NCBI RefSeq assembly: GCF_900129465.1
Contig: NZ_FSRA01000002.1
Span: 1,426,001 to 1,490,000 of the forward strand
From: Chitinophaga niabensis
GTDB lineage: Bacteria > Bacteroidota > Bacteroidia > Chitinophagales > Chitinophagaceae
DNA length: 64,000 nt
Reading direction: 5' to 3'
Shown here in pieces: positions 32,903 to 42,183 of this stretch; position 1 is the first letter of the stretch, and every line of letters begins with the position of its first letter. Under the pieces are notes generated by a model. The model was not told the DNA's origin. It saw only the letters and a list, made by a program, of their open reading frames with translations, and did not search any database. The translations under genes were made by a program, and so were the position numbers.

Positions 32903-34462
32903 TTAAAAGTCGTAATATAATTGACGGAATGTGCTACGCACGCCTACCTGGAAGATCAGTTCCTTATTCTTAAACACATCGTTCTTTTCCTGGCGGCCTG
33001 CCACGGATACTTCAAGGCGCAGGTTATACTTTGGGTTCAGGAGAAAAGCAACAGTGCCTTGCATATAGAGGAGGTTTGTTTTCAATCCCTGACCTATTTT
33101 ATTGCCATATTCATAGGTCCGGGTTTCATATGATTTGAAAATGTCTTTGCCAAAATTTGTGCCTGTGGAATCAAGGCCGTACTGTGCCAGTTGTATCTGT
33201 CCACGCAAGAACCAACGTTTATACCGGTAGTCTGCTATATTCATCCATTCTACAAAATTGGCGCCAAGCGGATGTGCAAGGGGTTGATTATAATGGCTAT
33301 AAGAAAGCAGGCTTGAGCGCTCAGAGTAAGTGAATGGCCGTGCTCCGTTTACTTCCGTCAGTACGTTTAATTCCGGGACTTTAAAAATATTATTGGAACG
33401 GAAGCCGAGTTGCCAGCCAAATTTATTACCCCACCAGCCTTTTCCGGAAGTCATTTCCTTCAGTTTAAATTCATCCAGGCTGAACTGACCGTATGCAGTG
33501 CTGTTGGGAGTGAAAGCATATTTCAGATTAAGACCCAGTAATGCATTATCTGGAGAGCCTGCTGCATATTCAACCGGGCGGAGAAAAGCGAGCGGGATCA
33601 GGTAATTCACGTCAAAACCACGTTTACCGGTAGAATCTGCATCCTGCCAGACAATATTTTCAAATAGGCCAATGGAGAGTTTATTGGTGGCATTCCAATC
33701 CAGGTAATGGAATACGCCCCATTTTTTACGAAATCCATTATCATTAGAAAAGCGGGGTTGTTTCAGGTCCATGAATTGTGCCCACATAACAGTATATTTC
33801 AGTCTTCCGGCTCCGGCTGTTACTTTTAGGAATGGATAATTGAAAGCATTATCCGAAAGCAGCATCGAGCGATAACCATCTCCGATGAAATTGCGGTCAT
33901 ATCCCAGTTGAAGGTTTATAAATTTACTTGGGGTATATGAGAGCAAAGCGGAGGTATAAGCATAATCAAAAACTGTTGCCTGTGAGTTGAACTTAACGTG
34001 CCCTTGCCCGGGTATAATGTCCTGTTGATATGTGTACTGCTTGAGATATTCAGGGAACTTACCCTGGTTTTCATACAGTTCCATCCTGAAGGTGAAATTT
34101 TTGCCCAACCGGCCACCCGCCATAACACCCCTGGTATTGAGCCAGATCGTTTTGTTGAGAGAGCTGTTCCCGATCAACATATCCGGTAAGAAACTGGCAT
34201 AAAAACTGTAGTCTTCCTTATTATATTCAAGCAAATGCTCCTGGAATAGTTTGCGGTGGACCCAGCTTCTTTTCCGGGAACTGTCCACAGGCAACTGAAA
34301 GGTTCTTTCTTTGATGTAATCGCGCATGGAAGAATGATAGTTGCCGCTATCTGAAGTTGACTGATAAAAGCCCAGGGAATATTGCTGGCCAACGTTTTGG
34401 GCCTGCAGATTCACTGCACAGGCCAGACAGCATGTAATAAGGAAGATAAATTTTTTTTGCAT
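32903..34462 (-). CDS. Outer-membrane protein, RemB/Wzi capsule-assembly-like
   Basis: A 519-residue protein with a signal peptide (about 1-22, ending LQA) and a beta-rich body full of aromatic residues. The segment LGYDRNFIGDGYRSMLLSD is characteristic of Bacteroidota proteins related to gliding-motility protein RemB and the Wzi capsule-assembly family, which are outer-membrane barrels. It may anchor or display the polysaccharide on the surface. The start at 34462 is chosen because the frame upstream to 34516 lacks signal character and overlaps the promoter. It is followed by gmd and fcl in the same operon. Confidence 0.75.
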   Translation of the reverse strand: MQKKFIFLITCCLACAVNLQAQNVGQQYSLGFYQSTSDSGNYHSSMRDYIKERTFQLPVDSSRKRSWVHRKLFQEHLLEYNKEDYSFYASFLPDMLIGNSSLNKTIWLNTRGVMAGGRLGKNFTFRMELYENQGKFPEYLKQYTYQQDIIPGQGHVKFNSQATVFDYAYTSALLSYTPSKFINLQLGYDRNFIGDGYRSMLLSDNAFNYPFLKVTAGAGRLKYTVMWAQFMDLKQPRFSNDNGFRKKWGVFHYLDWNATNKLSIGLFENIVWQDADSTGKRGFDVNYLIPLAFLRPVEYAAGSPDNALLGLNLKYAFTPNSTAYGQFSLDEFKLKEMTSGKGWWGNKFGWQLGFRSNNIFKVPELNVLTEVNGARPFTYSERSSLLSYSHYNQPLAHPLGANFVEWMNIADYRYKRWFLRGQIQLAQYGLDSTGTNFGKDIFKSYETRTYEYGNKIGQGLKTNLLYMQGTVAFLLNPKYNLRLEVSVAGRQEKNDVFKNKELIFQVGVRSTFRQLYYDF

Positions 34463-34487
34463 GGATAAGTATTTGCTTGCCAGGTGG

Positions 34488-34517
34488 CAAATATAACCTA
34501 CAATAATAATACCCAAA
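34488..34517 (-). promoter_or_regulatory. Bacteroidota promoter for the remB-like/gmd/fcl operon
   Basis: On the minus strand TTTG (34517-34514) is followed after 18 bases by TATATTTG (34495-34488), a perfect TAnnTTTG. Transcription would start near 34481, about 20 bases before the ATG at 34462. Confidence 0.6.
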
Positions 34518-34609
34518 TGAATATTTGGAATATACTTAATTTAATTTTGGTATATTTCCGACTTGTCAAGCCACTTATATTATAAAAACAAGTACTTTAA
34601 ATTCTATCC

Positions 34610-35584
34610 ATGGATAAAGTTTTATACGATAAAGAGGTCGCAAAAGAGTTCTATGAGGCTCGTTTTTCAAACGGCTATATGGATGATTGGGAAATCCAGA
34701 AGAAACAGCGGATCTTTAAATTACTGAAAGAACTACCACTTCCATCTACAGGCAGGCTGCTTGACTTCGGTTGTGGTAATGGTGTGTTCACAGATGTATT
34801 AAAACAGGCATTACCGGGCTGGGATGTGTTTGGAAGTGATATTAGTGAGGTAGCTATAAAACATGCAACAGAGCGGTACCCGGATCTGACATTCTATGTA
34901 TCAGACGATAATAAAGTGAGCGAACATGTGAAAGATGGATTTGATTTTATCTTTTCTCATCATGTACTTGAACATGTTTATGATATCGAAAAGGCGGTAG
35001 CGGAAATAAATAGCCTGCTTCGCCCTCAGGCATATATGTTCCTGATATTCCCATGCGGGAATACCGGCAGCTTAGAACATACGGTGGCCAGTCTGAGAAC
35101 AGATGGGATCAATAAGGATATGGAGAATGTGTTCTTCTATGAAGACCCTGGTCATGTAAGAAGATTAACTTCAGATCAAACCGCTTCTTTATTCGGGAAA
35201 TTCGGATTTAAATTAACAAAGGAGTTTTACGCGAACCAATTTCATGGCGCTATAAAGATGATCTCACAAATGGCCCCGAACTATGTATTGAACTTTACAA
35301 ACACAGCTACAGCGAAAGACGCACAGGCTAAAAATGAATTGCAGAAGATAAGAAGAAAGCTGATCTTTAAAAACCTGATCCAGCTGCCGGCGAACCTGTT
35401 CAATATCATGAAGAACAAAAAGCACAAAACAGCCAAGCACTATTTTATTCTTATAGTAGACGCTATACCAGCTATTTTTTCCTATCCTTTTTATGCATAT
35501 CATAACTGGAAAAGTGAACAGGAATGGTTGAAGAACAAAGAGGCGAAGAATGGGAGTGAGATGTATTTATTCTTTAAACGATAG
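34610..35584 (+). CDS. Class I SAM-dependent methyltransferase
   Basis: A 324-residue protein. Residues 40-150 carry the Rossmann methyltransferase fold: motif I LLDFGCGNGVF, an acidic residue in FGSDIS, and HHVLEHVYDIEKAV. The remaining C-terminal part is helical with a hydrophobic stretch (FILIVDAIPAIFSYPFYAY) that may sit at the membrane. It is divergent from the remB-like gene and 23 bases upstream of the DUF4838 gene, probably in one transcript. Likely substrate is a sugar or lipid-linked glycan, judged only from the surrounding locus. Confidence 0.82.
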   Translation: MDKVLYDKEVAKEFYEARFSNGYMDDWEIQKKQRIFKLLKELPLPSTGRLLDFGCGNGVFTDVLKQALPGWDVFGSDISEVAIKHATERYPDLTFYVSDDNKVSEHVKDGFDFIFSHHVLEHVYDIEKAVAEINSLLRPQAYMFLIFPCGNTGSLEHTVASLRTDGINKDMENVFFYEDPGHVRRLTSDQTASLFGKFGFKLTKEFYANQFHGAIKMISQMAPNYVLNFTNTATAKDAQAKNELQKIRRKLIFKNLIQLPANLFNIMKNKKHKTAKHYFILIVDAIPAIFSYPFYAYHNWKSEQEWLKNKEAKNGSEMYLFFKR

Positions 35585-35607
35585 TTTCATCTGTAAACGA
35601 AGTAGCT

Positions 35608-37407
35608 ATGTCTTTTGGAAAACTATTTAACCACCGGTTATTACTGGTGTACTTCATTAGTTCACTTTTATTTGTAACCTCCTGCAAAGGAAGTAACGAA
35701 ATTGTATTAACGGAGAAGAACAAGTCTTCCTATAAGATCGTGCTGCCTGCTTCAGCTAGCAGCGATGAAACAAACGCAGCAAAAGTACTTCAGAAATACC
35801 TGCAGCAGATTTCAGGATGCCTTATTCCGATCGTAAGTGATGAAGTTCCTGCCATTGCGGAGGAGATATTGATCGGGAATTCAAAAAGATTGAAATCGCT
35901 CAATGCGGGCATTTCATTCTCACAATTCCAGGAAGACGGATTCCTGATCAGGACCATCAACAAGCGAATCGTCCTGGCAGGTGGATATCATAAGGGGAGT
36001 ACTTATGCAGTATACACATTTCTTGAAGACTACCTTGGCTGCAGGAAATTTACACCTACTGAAACAGTGATACCGAAGTCCTCCCGCATTGTGATCTCCG
36101 CCATTAAACAACGGCTGGAAATACCCATCGTGCGGTTCCGCCTTGTGAATTTTTATGAAGATGAGAATGAGTGGTATGACTGGGCTAAGTTAACCAAAGT
36201 AGATACTAAAGATGATGAATGGGGCAGATGGGTCTATGAGTTTGATAAACTGCTTCCTCCGCAAACATATTTTGGTAGTCACCCGGAATATTTTGCATAC
36301 AGAAGAAAAGAAAAGAAAAGAGTGCCGGACCAGCTGTGCATGACAGAACCTGCAGTGCAGAAGCTGGTGATCGATAAGATGAATACGATCTTTAAGGAGT
36401 ACCCCAAAGCCAAATACTGGACCATTTGCCAAAATGAGAACCTGAACTATTGCGAGTGCGATAAATGCCTGCCATTAATCCAGGCGCAGGGAAGCCCGCA
36501 GGGTTCATTATTACAGTTTATCAATAAAATAGCATCCGCTTTCCCTAAAAAAGTGATTGCAACACATGCGTATCAATTTTCCCTTGAGCCTCCCCGGAGC
36601 TTAAAACCGGCGTCCAATGTAATTATCATTATCAGTTCCATAACAGCTAACCGGGGGAAATCTATCAAAACAGACACGGATGCAGGTACAGTAACATTCA
36701 GGAATGCATTGGAGGGCTGGCAAAAACTCACGAAGAATATCTATATCTGGGATTACATTGTACAGTTCACTAATTTTTTTGCTCCTTTCCCGAATCTTCA
36801 CACCTTACAGCCTAACATTCAATATATGACCCAGAAAGGGGCCATTGGTTTCTTTGAGCAGGCAACGGGGTATGTTCCGGGAGATTTTTCCGAGTTAAAA
36901 TCATACCTGGTCAGTAAGGTTCTCTGGAACCCGCAATGCGATGTTGCGAAACTCCGGAAGGAATTTCTGCAGCATTATTACGGAGCGGCATGGACCAAAA
37001 TAGACCAGTATTTGAACACTATCGAGGAGAATAGTTTAAAAAGCAATACCAGGCTAGACTTGTTCGGGGATATGAAAGCGGCGGCTGTTACCTATCTTGC
37101 ACCGGATAAGCTCCAGGCCTATCAGCAGCTTTTTGATGAAGCAGAAGGCCTGGTACGTCAGCAGCCTGGTATGCTGAAGAATGTGCAGAAAGCAAGATTG
37201 CCTGTATTATATGCTGTCCTTAAAACAGAACAACAGCGTAAATCACAAGCCCGGAGCCTCAGTAGTAATACGGCACAATCCTCAACGGAATCCGCATACC
37301 AGAAATTTGTAAATATCTGTAAGGAGAATAATATTGAATTACTTTCCGTAACCGGTGGCGATTACAGGTTGCAAACATTTGAAAAGGAGTGGAAAGCTAA
37401 TAGATGA
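35608..37407 (+). CDS. DUF4838-type lipoprotein
   Basis: A 599-residue lipoprotein (FVTSCKG, Cys26). Residues 30-150 resemble the alpha-glucuronidase N-terminal-like domain (ETNAAKVLQKYLQQISG, then GSTYAVYTFLEDYLGCRKFT). The middle matches DUF4838, a TIM-barrel-like domain found in Bacteroidota carbohydrate loci (TICQNENLNYCECDKC). The activity is unknown, though glycoside hydrolysis is the usual guess. It is in the opposite direction to the glycan genes on both sides and co-directional with a methyltransferase. It could trim or process the surface glycan after export. Confidence 0.75.
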   Translation: MSFGKLFNHRLLLVYFISSLLFVTSCKGSNEIVLTEKNKSSYKIVLPASASSDETNAAKVLQKYLQQISGCLIPIVSDEVPAIAEEILIGNSKRLKSLNAGISFSQFQEDGFLIRTINKRIVLAGGYHKGSTYAVYTFLEDYLGCRKFTPTETVIPKSSRIVISAIKQRLEIPIVRFRLVNFYEDENEWYDWAKLTKVDTKDDEWGRWVYEFDKLLPPQTYFGSHPEYFAYRRKEKKRVPDQLCMTEPAVQKLVIDKMNTIFKEYPKAKYWTICQNENLNYCECDKCLPLIQAQGSPQGSLLQFINKIASAFPKKVIATHAYQFSLEPPRSLKPASNVIIIISSITANRGKSIKTDTDAGTVTFRNALEGWQKLTKNIYIWDYIVQFTNFFAPFPNLHTLQPNIQYMTQKGAIGFFEQATGYVPGDFSELKSYLVSKVLWNPQCDVAKLRKEFLQHYYGAAWTKIDQYLNTIEENSLKSNTRLDLFGDMKAAAVTYLAPDKLQAYQQLFDEAEGLVRQQPGMLKNVQKARLPVLYAVLKTEQQRKSQARSLSSNTAQSSTESAYQKFVNICKENNIELLSVTGGDYRLQTFEKEWKANR

Positions 37408-37416
37408 TCAACCGGC

Positions 37417-38115
37417 TTACCCAAGGAAAAAATTTGTTTCTAATTGCTTTTTGATGGGGTACTCAAGGAATTTTCCCTTATAAGGGGTGTTTTTCACGAG
37501 GTGGAAGAAGATCCCTACGCTGTGAGTTGGCAGGATTGAAGACAATGTTTTTGCGATTAAAGGTGGGAAAGGATAAAAGTTACTTCCTTTAAAGCCCTGC
37601 AGCTTATAGAGATCCTCCTGAACGCCATTTAGAAAATTCAGAAAATCCTTCTTTGTATAACCTCTGACGTGTGCGGAATTATTTTGGATGCAGGTAGGTT
37701 GCCGGCCGAAGAGCAATAATATCCTGTTATGAAAAGAGGCTAGGTTTGGAACACCAACGATAAAAGACCCACCTACTTTCAGCACACGGGAAACCTCGTG
37801 AGTGATCCACCATATTTCTTTGCAGTGCTCCAGGATCTGGTTGGCCATTACAACATCTATACTTTCATTTTCAAAAGGGAGGCAATCCTTCTCAATGTTC
37901 AGCTTTACTGTATATATACCCAGTTTATTCAGTTTCTCAATATTAGGTTCGTAGCACTCAACACCGGTCAGTGTTGCTTCGGGGTGGATACTTTTGCCTA
38001 TTAGCAGATCATTACCTGAACCTGCACCCAGGTCGAGAAGGGTTTTGGGGGAGGAAACGGTCTTCAAAAAAGTGCGGATACTCTGACGACCGTAGTTTAA
38101 TCCTTTGTCAATCAT
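37417..38115 (-). CDS. Class I SAM-dependent methyltransferase
   Basis: A 232-residue protein with motif I LLDLGAGSGNDL, an acidic loop end (GVECYEP) and NQILEHCKEIWWI, of the Methyltransf_11-like type. The last part includes FHNRILLLFGRQPTC and a C-terminal basic region seen in methyltransferases of polysaccharide loci. It is the last gene of the large minus-strand cluster, convergent with the DUF4838 gene at a distance of nine bases. It probably methylates a sugar on the lipid-linked glycan or caps it. Confidence 0.82.
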   Translation of the reverse strand: MIDKGLNYGRQSIRTFLKTVSSPKTLLDLGAGSGNDLLIGKSIHPEATLTGVECYEPNIEKLNKLGIYTVKLNIEKDCLPFENESIDVVMANQILEHCKEIWWITHEVSRVLKVGGSFIVGVPNLASFHNRILLLFGRQPTCIQNNSAHVRGYTKKDFLNFLNGVQEDLYKLQGFKGSNFYPFPPLIAKTLSSILPTHSVGIFFHLVKNTPYKGKFLEYPIKKQLETNFFLG

Positions 38116-38165
38116 TTTTTTCGTTTTTAGGGTGATGAGGTCATTATTTCTAAGATCGACATATA

Positions 38166-38837
38166 TTAAGCCTTAATTAAATTACTGGTTGGAAGGTCCT
38201 TAAAGATTTTATTAGAAAGATCACTTTGTGGGAAAATAATGACCCAGATGGTAAGGAATATGATCTTAAAATCTGTCCATAAACTTTTATTGTGCTGATA
38301 CCATTCTTCCAGTGCTCCTTTATATGGCGCAATAACCGTTTCATAAAAAGCATGCGGGTCCATGGAAGATTGAGAGATCATCTTTTCTTCGTCCCGAAAA
38401 TATACGGAACCTATGCCGGTAATACCAGGTTTTGAATTGTAAACGATCTTTTGGAAATGTTCCGGATAAGCATTAAATGTACGGTCTACCAGAGGGCGGG
38501 GACCCACTACGCTCATATCTCCCAAAAGCACATTCATCAGTTGTGGAAGCTCGTTGATCTTAGTGATCCGGAGGAACTTCCCGATCTTTGTTACACGCGG
38601 ATCATTTCTGAGCGTAATGGAACCTGTTCCGATATTGGGACTGTTCTTCAGCATTGTTGCAAACTTCCAGATATAGAAGTACCTGTTTTTGTAACCGATC
38701 CTTTTTTGTAAGTAGAGGATCTCTCCTTCTCCGGAGAACTTGAGGATAATACAAATAGGGATAAAGATGGGCAATAGGATGATGATTGCCAGAAGGGAGG
38801 AAATGATATCGAAGAGTCTTTTTAGAAAATTGTACAT
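38166..38837 (-). CDS. Initiating sugar-phosphate transferase (polyprenyl-phosphate)
   Basis: A 223-residue bacterial sugar transferase. It has an N-terminal membrane helix (residues about 8-33) and the catalytic core KRIGYKNRYFYIWKFATM, LRITKINELPQLMNVLLGDM and SVVGPRPLV. The short form, without the long polytopic N-terminus of WcaJ, matches the monotopic PglC-like class. It transfers a sugar 1-phosphate from a nucleotide sugar to undecaprenyl phosphate, which begins repeat-unit assembly. The SDR dehydratase gene upstream (ten-base gap) may supply the sugar. Confidence 0.92.
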   Translation of the reverse strand: MYNFLKRLFDIISSLLAIIILLPIFIPICIILKFSGEGEILYLQKRIGYKNRYFYIWKFATMLKNSPNIGTGSITLRNDPRVTKIGKFLRITKINELPQLMNVLLGDMSVVGPRPLVDRTFNAYPEHFQKIVYNSKPGITGIGSVYFRDEEKMISQSSMDPHAFYETVIAPYKGALEEWYQHNKSLWTDFKIIFLTIWVIIFPQSDLSNKIFKDLPTSNLIKA

Positions 38838-38847
38838 ATACTATTGA

Positions 38848-40059
38848 TTACATTCTTTGATCGAGGCTTTTACCGGTTTCAATATGGTGAAATGAAGGAA
38901 GGATCTCTTTCAGTTTTGCGATAATGTCTGATTTGCTAACCTTATCGTCCTTAAAGATCGCTTCAATGTTCTGCACTATTACATCCATTTCTTCCAATGG
39001 TAGCCTGGCTGCATTTTTGATTATTCCCAGTTGGCTGAAGCTATTGGTATCCAGCTCTTCTTCGTCTGTAAAAAATTCTTCGAATGTTTTCTCTCCGGAT
39101 GTATCTGAAGTGAAGAAGTAAACAGGGTAGGTTTTGGAGCCGGCGTTCAGCTGTTGTGCCTTTTGGATGGCCTCCTGTTCTGACTGGCAGTGTTCCGGAG
39201 TAAAACCAAGCTTGTGCAGGTACTTTTCAGCGATCTCCGCAAAAGTTTTCATATTCTCCTCTCCCAGTTTGGGGAAGAAAATATCTCCATTCTCTCCTGT
39301 GATACAAGCCAGCAGGCAAAGCTGACCTGACTCCTGGGGAGAAACAAAGTATCTTTTAATATTACTGGGACTGGATAACGGCTGATTCTTCATTAATCTT
39401 TGCGTAAATCCAAATAACAGGCTGCCGTTAGAGAATGCCACGTTTGCAAACCGGGCGGTGGTGATCTTTATTTTGGAGGAATAGGCAAGGATAAGGTATT
39501 CCATGATCTTTTTACTGGCGCCCATTACATTTACGGGATTTGCCGCTTTGTCTGTAGACACGCAAAAGAAGTGCTCGGGTTTATGAATACATAAAAGGTC
39601 CAGCAGGCGTTTGGCTTTGATGATGTTATTGTGCAGCATGGCCTCAATGGAATAGGGGTCTTTTTCGCTTCTCACATGTTTATGTGCTGCGAAGTTAGCT
39701 ACAATCTCAAAAGGCCCTTCATTGATCAGTATTTTTTCAAATACGGGATCTCCGAAATCAATCGGATATGTTTTTATTTCAAAATCAGCCGGCAGGTTAA
39801 AGGAACTTCTAATATCCCTTACTAATTCTGTGAGGCCGTTTTCATCATTATCAATTACGTACAGTCTTTTAGGATTATAATGAAGGGCAGCTTTAATAAA
39901 GGAGGAACCAATAGTTCCAGCACCTCCGATAACGAGCAATGATCTGTCCTGAATCCGTTCACGCAATAGCTTTCCGGAAAGGGCCAGATCTTTTTCGAAT
40001 AAACTGCCTGCTCTTTCTACAATGGCTTCTTCAATAAATTTATTGAGCTCGAAATACAT
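38848..40059 (-). CDS. UDP-sugar 4,6-dehydratase-like SDR (CapD/FlaA1 group)
   Basis: A 403-residue protein with a Rossmann loop GGAGTIGSSF and the STDKAANPVNVMGASKK active-site block, in which Met replaces the usual Tyr of YxxxK, as is normal for CapD-type 4,6-dehydratases. It lacks the N-terminal membrane domain of large CapD proteins. It most likely makes UDP-4-keto-6-deoxy-HexNAc for the initiating sugar. This is the second dehydratase of the locus, after PseB at 60391. The C-terminal 100 residues, rich in Glu, are an extension I do not recognise. Confidence 0.82.
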   Translation of the reverse strand: MYFELNKFIEEAIVERAGSLFEKDLALSGKLLRERIQDRSLLVIGGAGTIGSSFIKAALHYNPKRLYVIDNDENGLTELVRDIRSSFNLPADFEIKTYPIDFGDPVFEKILINEGPFEIVANFAAHKHVRSEKDPYSIEAMLHNNIIKAKRLLDLLCIHKPEHFFCVSTDKAANPVNVMGASKKIMEYLILAYSSKIKITTARFANVAFSNGSLLFGFTQRLMKNQPLSSPSNIKRYFVSPQESGQLCLLACITGENGDIFFPKLGEENMKTFAEIAEKYLHKLGFTPEHCQSEQEAIQKAQQLNAGSKTYPVYFFTSDTSGEKTFEEFFTDEEELDTNSFSQLGIIKNAARLPLEEMDVIVQNIEAIFKDDKVSKSDIIAKLKEILPSFHHIETGKSLDQRM

Positions 40060-40082
40060 ACAAGTATTTTTTATAAATGGTT

Positions 40083-41009
40083 TTAATGAATGGATCTTAA
40101 CGTTTTCAGGAGGCCTTCCGTGCTAGATAATGGTAAAGGTTTGTCCAGAACGGAAAGCAGTTTTTTATTTGAAACAACATAGTCGGTTGTTAATTTCTGC
40201 AGCATTTCATTATTGACAGGCAAGCCCAATTTATCTCCGACATTCGCTATAAACCGTACCATACTTTTATTAATGTTCCAGATCTTAGTATGCTTTTGAA
40301 AGGACTGACTAATGAGGGCGATCAGCTCATTAGTAGACAAGCTTTGATCATCTGCTACGTTGTAGGTGCCCGACGGAATATTTTTTGCCAGTATTTCCTG
40401 TATAATATAGCATAAATTATCGATAGACAAAAATGAGCGCTGATTTTCAAACGCTCCGAATGGATAGGGGATGTTCTTTTTTACAACGGAAGCCAGGAGA
40501 TTAAGGTTGCCTTTATTTCCGGGGCCATGGATCATGCAGGGCCTGAGTATATATAACTGTTTATTTCCGGGAAGTGTTTGTGCTCTCAGGTATTCTTCTG
40601 CTTTTAACTTGGATTGGCCGTAAGCGGTTTTAGGAGCAGGAACAGTATCTTCTGTTAGTGTTCCCTGTGGAAGATCGGCTACTGCCTTTACAGAACTAAC
40701 ATAGATAAATTTACCAGCGGAAGACAGGAGGAATTTATCGAACAGCTGTTTTGTGAGTTCGTAGTTTACTTTAAAATATTCAGAGGGATCTGATACATTT
40801 CTAAGATCGTGTGCTTTCCCGGCCAGGTGAACGATTGCATCAGCAGATGCATCATTGGTTTGCAGCAGTTCAGCAAAAGACAGATAGTTTGGGGTATTGG
40901 GCTGAGGAGACCTTCCAACAGTTATGATATCATAACTGGCGTGAGCGGACAGGTAGTTTTGCAGGTTTTGCCCTACAAATCCACTAGCGCCGGTGATCAC
41001 AATTTTCAT
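40083..41009 (-). CDS. NAD-dependent epimerase/reductase (extended SDR)
   Basis: A 308-residue extended SDR with GASGFVGQNL, the active-site Ser and Tyr/Lys (YVSSVKAVAD, then TAYGQSKLKAEEYL) and a variable C-terminal half. Such enzymes act as UDP-sugar C4-epimerases or 4-ketoreductases. Next to the dehydratase and the sugar-phosphate transferase, a 4-keto reductase that finishes the initiating sugar (for example to FucNAc or QuiNAc) is plausible, but the specificity cannot be read. Overlaps the upstream glycosyltransferase by ATGA (41006-41009). Confidence 0.82.
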   Translation of the reverse strand: MKIVITGASGFVGQNLQNYLSAHASYDIITVGRSPQPNTPNYLSFAELLQTNDASADAIVHLAGKAHDLRNVSDPSEYFKVNYELTKQLFDKFLLSSAGKFIYVSSVKAVADLPQGTLTEDTVPAPKTAYGQSKLKAEEYLRAQTLPGNKQLYILRPCMIHGPGNKGNLNLLASVVKKNIPYPFGAFENQRSFLSIDNLCYIIQEILAKNIPSGTYNVADDQSLSTNELIALISQSFQKHTKIWNINKSMVRFIANVGDKLGLPVNNEMLQKLTTDYVVSNKKLLSVLDKPLPLSSTEGLLKTLRSIH

Positions 41010-42100
41010 TCTCCTTCTTTTTTGATCAACGAAATATATTGCGTCATCATTTTCTCCGAAGAAAACATGGTAGCACGGGAAATAGCGTTCCTGGAGAATA
41101 GTTCATAGTTCTCTTTCTGTAATATTTCTTTAAGCGCCATGGCTATTTCTTCACTTTTCATGGGCTCTACCGTGATACCGGTTTCCCCGTGTTTACTGAC
41201 ATATTTTACGGCAGTATCCAGATTTGTATTGATAACAGGCAGTCCTCTGGACATAGCTTCGATCTGCACCAGGCCAAAAGCTTCAGACCCGTCAATAGAG
41301 GGTAATACAAAAACATCACAGCGATTATAAATATCCGCCAGTTCTTCATCCGTTACGTGCCCATAGAAAACAGTCCTGGATGGATCGTATTTTGAATGTG
41401 CATACTCCTTTATCTCTTCAAAGATCTCTCCACTTCCCACAAAGTTGATGCGGATATTGGAATTGAAGGATAATGCATCTATGAGGTACCTGAGGCCTTT
41501 GTATTCTCTGAAAGATCCTACAAAGAGTGCTTCGTAAATAGTTTTTTCAGGAAATATCCTTGGTGGGTGAGCGGTTATTTTAACACCATTATTGATCACC
41601 ACTTTATTCTTGCAGGGGATAACAGTTTGCCGGGCATTTAGTTCATTCGTAAAAACAACCGTTTCACACCGTTTGAAAAATTGCTTATAGAAAAAATTCA
41701 AAACGCCTTTAGCGTGTTCCCAGCGGGTATCTTTTGGATCCGCGTGCATCACACAAATGATCCTCCGTTTTATCAGAAAGGAAAAGAAATAAAGGGGAAC
41801 TTCCAGGTTGGGCAGAGGGCTATGGATGATTGTTACATCTGCAGCTTTGAATTTCTTCCAAAGCGCCACAGATCCCCTAAAAAGGGAGATGGGTTGGGCT
41901 TTATAATAGAAGGTGGGATCAATCACTGTTGAATCAGCATCCGTGTTCTCCCATTTTGTATCCGAGTTTTTGTCCCTTTTATAGAAAATTTTGTATTCCC
42001 TGATATCCTCTTGTTTTAAAGCATCCCCTATCTGTTCTGCCACTCTCTCCATTCCTCCAAATACCGGATATAGGTACTTTATTATATGTGTAACGGTCAT
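41006..42100 (-). CDS. Glycosyltransferase family 4-like
   Basis: A 364-residue GT-B enzyme. The N-terminal domain starts THIIKYLYPVFGGMERVAEQ, the C-terminal domain has VGSFREYKGLRYLIDAL and an EX7E-type block, GSEAFGLVQIEAMSRGLPVI. It adds a sugar from a nucleotide donor to the lipid-linked repeat unit on the cytoplasmic side. The donor is not known. Its stop overlaps the downstream SDR gene. Confidence 0.88.
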   Translation of the reverse strand: MTVTHIIKYLYPVFGGMERVAEQIGDALKQEDIREYKIFYKRDKNSDTKWENTDADSTVIDPTFYYKAQPISLFRGSVALWKKFKAADVTIIHSPLPNLEVPLYFFSFLIKRRIICVMHADPKDTRWEHAKGVLNFFYKQFFKRCETVVFTNELNARQTVIPCKNKVVINNGVKITAHPPRIFPEKTIYEALFVGSFREYKGLRYLIDALSFNSNIRINFVGSGEIFEEIKEYAHSKYDPSRTVFYGHVTDEELADIYNRCDVFVLPSIDGSEAFGLVQIEAMSRGLPVINTNLDTAVKYVSKHGETGITVEPMKSEEIAMALKEILQKENYELFSRNAISRATMFSSEKMMTQYISLIKKEGE

Positions 42101-42183
42101 GATTGCTGTTGGTTAATAATAAGCCAGGCTTTAAAGCGAGCTTTAAAAGTTAAAAATAGAGTAAAAATGCTTTTCGGGCAAGA

